Below the pieces are notes generated by a model. It saw only the letters and a list, made by a program, of their open reading frames with translations. It had not been told where the DNA came from and ran no database searches. A program made the position numbers and the translations under genes. Source: Bacillota bacterium (GTDB lineage Bacteria > Bacillota > Clostridia > Oscillospirales > JAKOTC01). From it: DNA of 5,419 nucleotides. The stretch lies in NCBI GenBank assembly GCA_029776465.1, contig JAKOTC010000133.1, forward strand, positions 1-5,419, given 5' to 3'. Positions 1 to 5,419 of the stretch are shown one piece after another; position 1 is the first letter of the stretch, and every line of letters starts with the position of its first letter.

Positions 1-102
1 GATCGTTTCATGTACCCCGATCACCTGAGAGAGATGTCCAACCCGGTTTTTAAGTTGCTGAGGACTTAGTTCCTGCCCATACAGGTAAACCGACTTTTCC
101 AT
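1..102 (-). CDS. DUF4432 / aldose 1-epimerase-like protein, N-terminal fragment (cut by the left edge)
   Basis: The ATG at 102-100 opens a frame that stays open to the window edge, giving 34 visible residues beginning MEKSVYLYGQELSPQQL and continuing with RVGHLSQVIGV. This pattern (a short YG-x-EL segment, then a basic/acidic helix, then RVG-x-LSQ-x-xGV) is how DUF4432 family proteins usually begin. That family has a galactose-mutarotase-like fold and is annotated as aldose 1-epimerase family; true substrates are mostly unknown. A strong ribosome binding site (AAAGGAG, 110-116) lies 7 bases before the ATG and supports this start. The gene is the last visible member of the minus-strand sugar cluster and sits 112 bases after the grpB remnant, with its own candidate promoter in between. 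Family assignment rests only on the N-terminus, from memory of the family, so it is moderate. The catalytic part is outside the window. Confidence 0.6.
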   Translation of the reverse strand, partial: MEKSVYLYGQELSPQQLKNRVGHLSQVIGVHETI

Positions 103-109
103 ACAATCA

Positions 110-116
110 CTCCTTT
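110..116 (-). promoter_or_regulatory. Ribosome binding site of the DUF4432 gene
   Basis: AAAGGAG on the minus strand, 7 bases before the ATG at 102. It decides the start of a gene of which only 34 codons are visible. Confidence 0.75.
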
Positions 117-181
117 TATATTTTGAGGATAAAAGCGGGCGTGCCTTTGAAAACAACAAATCATATCTTACCGTGGGTTTG

Positions 182-195
182 TAATAAATTTATTA
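182..195. repeat. 14-bp perfect palindrome at the DUF4432 promoter
   Basis: TAATAAATTTATTA reads the same on both strands. It overlaps the -10 box of the candidate promoter and the expected transcription start, a typical place for a repressor operator. All bases are A or T, so it may be coincidental. Confidence 0.35.
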
Positions 196-220
196 TGTTC
201 GGGTAAAGCTTTTTTTACAA
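192..220 (-). promoter_or_regulatory. Candidate sigma-A promoter for the DUF4432 gene
   Basis: Minus-strand -35 TTGTAA (220-215, 4/6 to TTGACA) and -10 CATAAT (197-192, 5/6 to TATAAT) are separated by exactly 17 bases. The -35 box overlaps the grpB stop codon. Transcription would start near 185, leaving a leader of about 80 bases. The match is respectable, but the region is AT-rich and chance matches are possible. The last gene may therefore have its own transcript as well as read-through from upstream. Confidence 0.4.
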
Positions 221-812
221 GTTCAAGTATTCCGGCAGATATCGGCCGCTAAATTCCCGTCGTGCCAATTGGGTTATTCGCCGAATAAACTCCCCTTTTG
301 CTTCGGTATATCCATCCCGGTCATGTTCAAAACGGTCTTTCAGGCTGAGCTTCAAAGCAGCGTATTCAGCGGCAGTCTCGGGATGTGAAAGCAGATAATC
401 GCGGAAATAAAGCTCGTCATGATCCCCGCTATACCGCACATGAATATGCACTGCCTGACCGGCAAAGCCCTGTGGCGTGTACCCGCGAAGAATCACCAAA
501 TGCGGAGGCGGATCCTTGGGCTGATCCAAGCATACGCATTCGTTGTTTTCCATTTCCTCAATAAAAGCATCCAGATTAACTGACTTTTTAATCTCCAAGC
601 AATATATCAATGGTGGGCTTTGCAATAAGACCCGGCACCGAGGTGCTTCCATAGTGAAAAATACGGAGAATATTCTCTTTTCCCAGAATCCTTTCAATCA
701 ATGCCTTTTCAGCCAAATAACGCTCTGCCCATGCAGCATCATGCTCTGTCAGTATAATCGGAAAAAGCTCTGACAGCTTTTCGGGGGTCACGTTGGAAAA
801 ATCGTATTTCAT
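215..812 (-). pseudogene. GrpB family (UPF0157) gene interrupted by a +1 frameshift
   Basis: GrpB proteins belong to the nucleotidyltransferase-like superfamily; their cellular role is not established. The N-terminal 72 codons from the ATG at 812 carry the family core GSTSVPGLIAKPTIDILL (residues 55-72), then read G-D and stop at 590-588. The C-terminal part, in another frame, continues with EIKKSVNLDAFIEEM, then PPPHL, HIHVRYSGDHDELYFRDYL and DRDGYTEAKGEFI, all typical of GrpB, and ends at 215. Skipping one of the two bases at 595-596 (GG on the minus strand) joins them into about 198 residues, the normal family length. A single-base insertion or a sequencing error at this spot explains everything. 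The stretch just before PPPHL also looks a few residues short compared with what I remember of the family. Only a weak AAAGAGAG precedes the start, which lies 15 bases after the dehydrogenase stop, so the gene was probably co-transcribed. Family assignment is firm; whether the break is real is not. Confidence 0.85.
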
Positions 813-827
813 GGATCTCTCTTTAAC

Positions 828-1973
828 TTATAGATTCTTTATACAATCGAGAATTTCCCTGCCCTGTTCGGAGGCAGGCTCAATTTTGCAAACCTCGGAA
901 AGACCCTGGCTGGGGGGCAGTCCTTCTTCTTTTTCCAGTCTCAGCAGTGCGGCGGCAATGCCGATTTGGATATGGGGCGCGGCAATCCCCTCCTGCTGAC
1001 AAAGAGAAAGTGCGCCACAGAGACGGTCGCCGGGCAAAAGCTTACGGCGAGCCTCTCTTCCTACCCGCTCCACGGTATCGCTTAAGGGGCGGCTGGAGAA
1101 TCGGACAAGCAGGTCGGCAATGAAATGCTCCAGTTCTGCTTTCCGGTCATCATCCAAATGATGGTGAAGGGAGATGGCCTGCGCCGCTTCCCTCATGGCT
1201 GCTCCCACGACTTCCCTGATTTTGGGGTCCTCCATGCACTGCCAAAGAAACTCATGTCCGGCCAGCATGCCCAGATAGGCGGCAACAGCATGCCCCATAT
1301 TATGCAAGTAAAGTTTACGATGGATAAAGAAGTCGAAGGGGGATCGGGCGACTAATGTTGCGATGGGGGGAATGGGACCTTTGAAAGAGTCCTTGTCCAC
1401 CGGCAGCTCGGCATAGGGTTCGGTGACAATCCGCAGCGGGTCCCCCTCCTGCATTTGGGGCGTTTGAATGGGAACCATCCGTCCTATGGAAGCCTCGACA
1501 AAGCCGATGTTTTTCAAGACCTCATCGGCCTCCGGTCCAAGTGCTTCCCTGACAAGGCCGGCCAGATATTGATCGGCCCCAATCAGATTTTCGCAGAGTA
1601 TGATATCCAATACGTTGCCGTTTTCGATCTTGCGGCGTTTTAATCCCTCTGACAGCGGCTTTGCGATATGTTTCAGCACATTGACGCCCACGGCGGTAGC
1701 CATAATATCCGCTTGGGCAATTGCCTCTGCAACCGCATCCGGATTATTTCCATCAACGGCACAAACCCCCGTGACCAGTATTTCATCATAATTCCCTTCG
1801 GGCCGCAAAAGCCGGACAGGATAACTTCCGCGCTGATTAAGCGCTTCAATCACAGCCTGATTGACATCAATAAAAGTAAGTAAAAATCCGGCTTCAAACA
1901 ACAGCTGGCCGATAAAGCCCCGGCCGATATTCCCGGCACCGTAGATTACCGCACGGGGATGTGTTTTATTCAT
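828..1973 (-). CDS. mtlD: Mannitol-1-phosphate 5-dehydrogenase-like polyol-phosphate dehydrogenase
   Basis: This is a cytoplasmic NAD-dependent long-chain polyol dehydrogenase. MtlD converts D-mannitol 1-phosphate to D-fructose 6-phosphate. The 381-residue protein shows the N-terminal nucleotide-binding loop GAGNIGRGFIG (residues 12-22), then QADIMATAVGVNVL (87-100), the CEN motif (127-129), and the polyol-dehydrogenase catalytic pattern K-x4-N-x2-H in KLYLHNMGH (Lys220, Asn225, His228). The C-terminal VERVGREARRKL with PGDRL (302-318) also matches MtlD. Length equals that of typical MtlD (about 380) and is far below fructuronate/tagaturonate reductases (about 480). The ATG at 1973 is chosen because AAAGGG stands 7 bases upstream; an in-frame ATG at 2006 has no ribosome binding site and would add eleven residues before the conserved start. 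It lies 41 bases after the isomerase gene. No mannitol PTS gene is visible, so the substrate could be another polyol phosphate such as D-arabitol phosphate. Family certain, substrate inferred. Confidence 0.88.
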   Translation of the reverse strand: MNKTHPRAVIYGAGNIGRGFIGQLLFEAGFLLTFIDVNQAVIEALNQRGSYPVRLLRPEGNYDEILVTGVCAVDGNNPDAVAEAIAQADIMATAVGVNVLKHIAKPLSEGLKRRKIENGNVLDIILCENLIGADQYLAGLVREALGPEADEVLKNIGFVEASIGRMVPIQTPQMQEGDPLRIVTEPYAELPVDKDSFKGPIPPIATLVARSPFDFFIHRKLYLHNMGHAVAAYLGMLAGHEFLWQCMEDPKIREVVGAAMREAAQAISLHHHLDDDRKAELEHFIADLLVRFSSRPLSDTVERVGREARRKLLPGDRLCGALSLCQQEGIAAPHIQIGIAAALLRLEKEEGLPPSQGLSEVCKIEPASEQGREILDCIKNL

Positions 1974-1980
1974 CAAATTA

Positions 1981-1986
1981 CCCTTT
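1981..1986 (-). promoter_or_regulatory. Ribosome binding site that decides the dehydrogenase start
   Basis: AAAGGG on the minus strand, 7 bases before the ATG at 1973. Nothing similar precedes the upstream in-frame ATG at 2006. Confidence 0.7.
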
Positions 1987-2014
1987 CTGTTCCGAAAAAT
2001 GCGCAAAATAAATT

Positions 2015-2554
<540 letters not shown>

Positions 2555-2556
<2 letters not shown>

Positions 2557-3517
2557 ATTGTAATGGATTTGCATCCATAAATGCTTTGATTTCGGCAAAA
2601 CTCTTGATTCCGGTGCTGGAGCCGACTGCGGAAACACAGTGTGCGCCTACCGCATTGGCAAATCTGCCCGACTCCACATAGCTCATGCCATGGGTAATAC
2701 CATAGATGAAGCCGGCACAGAAGGAATCTCCCGCCCCGGTGGTGTCCACGGCCTGAACATTTCGATAGATGGGGAGAATAACTCCGGGTTGGTCCTTGTT
2801 CTCCTGCAGATAGCAGCCGTCACTGCCAAGCTTGATGACCATATGCTGCACGCCCCGGTCAAAAAAGAACTTCGCAATTTCTTCGGGCTTGGTCAGACCG
2901 CCGGTCAGCTCAGTGGCCTCGGCGATGCTGGGCATGAAATAATCGATATAAGGCAGGGCCTCCTCCAGCTTTTTCATCCAGCTTCCGGTATCATCCCAAG
3001 CGGTATCCAAAAATGTTGTTTTGCCACGCTTTTTACATTCCTTTAAAAAGCGGGCTGTGGGAGCGCCGTCAAAGCTGGGCATCAGCATGGTGCCGGACAC
3101 AAAAACATAATCGCTGAAGTCTAAAATCGAATAGTCAATGTCCGCATCGGTAAATTTGCCATTGGCGCCCGTGCTATGCAAAAAGGTTCGTTCTCCGGTG
3201 CCATCCACCAACACCACGGAGGCCGAGGTATGGTAATCCGTGCTACGCTTCAAACCGGAGATATCCACCCCGTACCGCATCAATTCACTGACCAGGAAGT
3301 TGCCAAACCCATCCTCACCGACCATGCCGACCAGAGCAACCTTAGAACCGATTTTGGCAATATCCACGCAGGCGTTCAAACCACAGCCGCCGCTATACAG
3401 GGATATGCTTTCAACCAAGCCAAGCATACCACGGGCAGTGATTTTTTCCACCTGTTTGGTAATTACATCCGCCAACAGAACACCCACACATATGACATCA
3501 AACTTTTTCGATTCCAT
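2555..3517 (-). CDS. PfkB/ribokinase family carbohydrate kinase
   Basis: This is a cytoplasmic ATP-dependent sugar kinase of 320 residues, the normal size. Order of features: an opening beta strand FDVICVGVLLADVI (6-19), the first family signature GGCGLNACVDIAKIG (43-57) with the substrate-binding Gly-Gly and Asn, VALVGMVGEDGFG (60-72), NxxE-like MPSIAEATELTG (195-206), IKLGSDG (228-234), and the second signature DTTGAGDSFCAGF (258-270) with the catalytic base Asp264 and the anion-hole GAGD. The ATG at 3517 has GGGAG (3525-3529) 7 bases upstream. The gene is first in the cluster, directly behind a good promoter, and overlaps the ribosome binding site of the isomerase. Substrate cannot be read from motifs alone. 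The neighbours suggest a ketose such as D-xylulose, D-fructose or a related sugar. Fructokinase, ribokinase and 2-keto-3-deoxygluconate kinase are alternatives in this superfamily. Confidence 0.88.
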
Positions 3518-3535
3518 ATTTATTCTCCCGCTCTA

Positions 3536-3568
3536 AAATAATTATTTAGATTCTGCAGATATTATATC
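3536..3568. promoter_or_regulatory. Palindromes at the operon promoter (possible operator)
   Basis: Two perfect palindromes flank the expected transcription start: AAATAATTATTT (3536-3547) in the early leader, and GATATTATATC (3558-3568, centre base 3563) which covers the -10 box. A third short one, TCTGCAGA (3552-3559), lies between them. Such an arrangement would suit a repressor, but the first two are AT-rich and no regulator gene is in the window. Confidence 0.3.
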
Positions 3569-3589
3569 AAAAGGAACTTCATCTAGCAA
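3561..3589 (-). promoter_or_regulatory. Sigma-A-type promoter of the sugar cluster
   Basis: On the minus strand, -35 TTGCTA (3589-3584, 4/6) and a perfect -10 TATAAT (3566-3561) are separated by 17 bases. The expected start near 3554 gives a leader of about 36 bases before the kinase ATG at 3517. The position immediately upstream of the first gene of a tightly spaced cluster makes this the likely operon promoter. Confidence 0.65.
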
Positions 3590-3624
3590 TATTGGAATAG
3601 ATTTACTTTTTCATTTTTTAGTCG

Positions 3625-3631
3625 AAAGGAG
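3625..3631 (+). promoter_or_regulatory. Ribosome binding site of the lipoprotein gene
   Basis: AAAGGAG, 6 bases before the ATG at 3638. It fixes the start and places the signal peptide at the very N-terminus. I could not find a convincing plus-strand promoter in 3541-3624, although one must be nearby if the gene is expressed on its own. Confidence 0.75.
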
Positions 3632-3637
3632 CGGACT

Positions 3638-4897
3638 ATGATAAACCTTCAACGCCGGTTCATCACCCTCACAGCCTTTCTGTTAATAATCAGTCCGTTA
3701 TTCGGCTGCAGCCAGCAGGGTATTAAGGTCAAAACCGTTCAAAACCCCGAAATTCCTGCGGCAGAACTGATCAATATTCCGTTAACCGCAGATTTTATCT
3801 CCTTTACCTTCCACGCATGGCTGGATAACACCCGCGCCTTGGTTACTCGCAACAGCCAGGACCCCAAGTCCCTGGAGGCGATCAACGAGTGGTTTATCTA
3901 TGATACCCAAACCCACCGGTATTGGAGCGTCAATCTTCCGGACAGTGATCAGGAGGTGGTTTTCAGCGCGCTGCTCTCGGACGGCAGGCTGCTTTTTGAA
4001 TCCCAGAAAGATTATTTTGACGAAAGGAATGACAGCTATCAAATCAACAGTGTATGGCTGTATGACATCAATGCGCAAACGGCGGCCCGCATCACTCCGG
4101 TTGAAGGCCGGACCACTTCCGTTCAGGGAGAAAAGGTTTTTCCCAACGATCTGTCCTCCCATTACTATATTGTTGACAAAAATGATGTCACCATTTTTTA
4201 TCCGGATCCCAACCTCAGCGGGTTTTCCCAGTCACCCGACGGCAAATATCTGGCCTATACCGACGACCAAGGCCTCTATGTTGCTGATTCCGATTTTCAA
4301 AACAGCAAGCTGATCCTGCCTGCCGCCATAGGCAGTGACCCCAGCGGAATCGACAGTGAAGGCCCGAAAGTGCCTTACTGGGCAGGCAATGACAAAATCG
4401 TCTATTATTGGGTGGGCTATGAATGGCTGGTCGGCTCAGGCATCATCAACCGGGACGGCTCCAATGATTTCAGACCCGATTTTTTAAAAGGGCGCTATCT
4501 GGTCAGCACTGAAAATGAACATCTCTTTCTTGTATACTCATCTCCGGACAGCACGCCCTTTCTGGGGATTTACAATCTGAAGGAGAATATAATAGAGGAT
4601 CTGTCCGAAGAATTCGGATTAAATTATGTTCAGAGCATCATTGTTGCTCCCGGCGGCAGAAAAATCCTGGCAGTGGGTGCCGAACAGGAAGACAGTACCA
4701 TTCAGAGCACCCTCATCGAACTGAAAAAGGATTACTCGGGAATTAAGCGCAAGGTAAAGTTCAGCGGCAGTTATTTTTACTCACCCGCCGGAACCTTTTC
4801 CTTGTTTTCGGCCGACAGCAGCCGCATCATGATTCAAGCCCCTTATGAAAATCAGGAGTATATGCTGTATTCCATTAAAACAGATGAATTAATATAG
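3638..4897 (+). CDS. Predicted lipoprotein with TolB/WD40-like beta-propeller sequence, function unknown
   Basis: I do not recognise a named family. The 419-residue protein starts with a basic stretch (MINLQRR), a hydrophobic segment (FITLTAFLLIISPLF, 8-22) and a lipobox-like LFGC with Cys24, followed by polar SQQG. It is thus probably a lipid-anchored protein on the outer face of the membrane; Phe at position -2 of the lipobox is less usual. The mature part is rich in short beta strands ending in turns: EWFIYDTQTHRYWSV (84-98), VVFSALLSDGRLLFES (107-122), SVWLYDINAQTAARIT (138-153), SPDGKYLAYTDDQGLYVAD (199-217), and a C-terminal YENQEYMLYSIKTDE. The SPDG-x-YLAY unit is the classic blade motif of TolB/PD40-like propellers. 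No catalytic motif is seen. The gene is divergent from the sugar cluster and convergent with cheB, so context gives no clear role. Codon use resembles the neighbours. Confidence 0.8.
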   Translation: MINLQRRFITLTAFLLIISPLFGCSQQGIKVKTVQNPEIPAAELINIPLTADFISFTFHAWLDNTRALVTRNSQDPKSLEAINEWFIYDTQTHRYWSVNLPDSDQEVVFSALLSDGRLLFESQKDYFDERNDSYQINSVWLYDINAQTAARITPVEGRTTSVQGEKVFPNDLSSHYYIVDKNDVTIFYPDPNLSGFSQSPDGKYLAYTDDQGLYVADSDFQNSKLILPAAIGSDPSGIDSEGPKVPYWAGNDKIVYYWVGYEWLVGSGIINRDGSNDFRPDFLKGRYLVSTENEHLFLVYSSPDSTPFLGIYNLKENIIEDLSEEFGLNYVQSIIVAPGGRKILAVGAEQEDSTIQSTLIELKKDYSGIKRKVKFSGSYFYSPAGTFSLFSADSSRIMIQAPYENQEYMLYSIKTDELI

Positions 4898-4904
4898 ATA
4901 TCCC

Positions 4905-4932
4905 AAAAGCTTTCTATCCATAGAAAGCTTTT
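4905..4932. terminator. Bidirectional rho-independent-type terminator between the lipoprotein gene and cheB
   Basis: Perfect 12-bp inverted repeat AAAAGCTTTCTA (4905-4916) and TAGAAAGCTTTT (4921-4932) around the loop TCCA. The T-run follows on both strands (TTTTATTTT on plus, TTTT on minus), so it can end both convergent genes. The stem is AT-rich with only three G-C pairs, so it is weaker than a GC-rich stem. The right arm runs two bases into the cheB stop codon (4933-4931). Confidence 0.8.
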
Positions 4933-5419
4933 ATTTTGGTTCCTGATTCAATACTGAGATCAAATGCTCGGCAATTTTTCCGAGAGGAACCACCTTGGTA
5001 ACTCCTCCCATTTCATAAGCGACTTTAGGCATCCCATACACAACACAGGAAGCCTCGTCCTGCCCTATGGTATAGGCGCCGCTTTTCTTCATGGCCAGCA
5101 TGCCCTGGGCACCGTCGGCGCCCATTCCCGTCAGGATGATACCGATTTTAGGGACATCGATCTTGGCCACCGAATCGAACAGCACATCCACCGACGGGCA
5201 GTGCCCGCTCACCTTTGGACCCTTTTGCACTTCAACAAAGTACCCATTCTCGCCCTTTTTCACCCGCATCTGATGATCACCCGGTGCAACCAAGGCTCTT
5301 CCCCGTTGAACCAGATCGCCGTTTTGGGCTTCCAACACTTCCATCTTGCAGGTGCGGTTGAGACGGTCCGCATACATCTTGGTGAAAACCGGAGGCATAT
5401 GCTGGACAATCACAATCCC
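4931..5419 (-). CDS. cheB: Protein-glutamate methylesterase CheB, C-terminal catalytic part (cut by the right edge)
   Basis: CheB removes methyl groups from (and deamidates glutamines in) chemoreceptors during adaptation, in the cytoplasm. The frame is open through the window edge and 162 residues are visible, about the last half of a usual 350-residue CheB. They begin GIVIVQHMPPVFTKMYADRL, which carries the catalytic His of the Ser-His-Asp triad (His7 of the fragment). Later come VAPGDHQM, SGHCPSVDVLF, and ILTGMGADGAQGMLAM with the catalytic Asp (fragment residue 102), then IGQDEASCVVYGMP, all in family order. The catalytic Ser and the N-terminal receiver domain would lie upstream, outside the window. 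The GTG at 5413 is not a start, because codons for the conserved strand continue before it. The stop overlaps the shared terminator. Being last before a terminator, it could end a chemotaxis operon, which cannot be seen here. Whether a receiver domain is present is unknown. Confidence 0.93.
   Translation of the reverse strand, partial: GIVIVQHMPPVFTKMYADRLNRTCKMEVLEAQNGDLVQRGRALVAPGDHQMRVKKGENGYFVEVQKGPKVSGHCPSVDVLFDSVAKIDVPKIGIILTGMGADGAQGMLAMKKSGAYTIGQDEASCVVYGMPKVAYEMGGVTKVVPLGKIAEHLISVLNQEPK

Noticed and set aside
103..214. Terminator or riboswitch between grpB and the DUF4432 gene
   Set aside because: Only small imperfect hairpins can be drawn (for example GTAAA/TTTAC at 203-217, and GGC/GCC with a two-base loop), and I see no known riboswitch core.
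588..600. Programmed +1 frameshift in grpB, because the codon before the shift is CTT as in some known +1 sites
   Set aside because: The next codon is GGA, not a stop or rare codon, there is no upstream stimulatory Shine-Dalgarno that I can see, and GrpB is not known to use recoding. A simple one-base insertion is more likely.
1974..2006. Upstream ATG at 2006 as the dehydrogenase start
   Set aside because: It has no ribosome binding site, adds a basic non-conserved extension, and the ATG at 1973 has AAAGGG at ideal spacing and fits the family N-terminus.
3541..3624. Plus-strand promoter for the lipoprotein gene, for example TTGGAA at 3592-3597 as -35
   Set aside because: No acceptable -10 box lies 16-18 bases downstream, and TATTAT at 3560-3565 lacks a -35 partner.
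3782..4162. Minus-strand open frame of 126 codons opposite the lipoprotein gene
   Set aside because: It is antisense to a well supported coding frame with a signal peptide and ribosome binding site, and its translation shows no family signature.
5411..5413. GTG as the start of a short CheB-like protein
   Set aside because: The two codons before it (G, I) continue the conserved strand leading to QHMPP, and no ribosome binding site is visible; the gene simply runs off the window.

Overview
The window looks like chromosomal DNA of a motile member of the Bacillota (Clostridia/Bacilli type) with mid-range G+C. Supporting signs are strong AAGGAGG-type ribosome binding sites, AT-rich promoters of the -35/-10 type in intergenic gaps, a D-lyxose isomerase of the Bacillus YdaE type, a GrpB/UPF0157 gene, and a CheB chemotaxis methylesterase. 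I cannot name a genus from sequence alone.

Layout. Positions 1-3517 hold a minus-strand carbohydrate cluster. In transcription order it is a PfkB-family sugar kinase (3517-2555), a D-lyxose isomerase family cupin enzyme (2542-2015), a mannitol-1-phosphate 5-dehydrogenase-like polyol-phosphate dehydrogenase (1973-828), a GrpB family gene broken by a +1 frameshift (812-215), and the first 34 codons of a DUF4432/aldose-1-epimerase-like protein (102-1, cut by the window edge). A good promoter precedes the kinase (TATAAT at 3561-3566, 17-bp spacer). A second candidate promoter precedes the DUF4432 gene. Divergent from the cluster is a plus-strand lipoprotein with beta-propeller-like sequence (3638-4897) and no recognised function. 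It converges on the C-terminal half of cheB (5419-4931, cut by the right edge). The two share one short, strong hairpin that can serve as a bidirectional terminator.

How the genes may work together. The isomerase, kinase and dehydrogenase fit a small ketose-phosphate-forming pathway. The isomerase would make a free ketose (D-xylulose from D-lyxose, or D-fructose from D-mannose), the kinase would phosphorylate it, and the dehydrogenase would oxidise a polyol phosphate to the same ketose phosphate. The DUF4432 protein, related to mutarotases, fits a sugar-handling role. The actual substrates (C5 or C6) are not settled by the sequence. No transporter or regulator of this cluster lies inside the window.

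There is no RNA gene, CRISPR array, insertion sequence or phage gene that I can support. No stretch longer than 300 bases lacks a gene. I do not see a clear undescribed system; the best leads are the enzyme combination of the sugar cluster, the broken grpB inside it, and the palindromes at its two candidate promoters.
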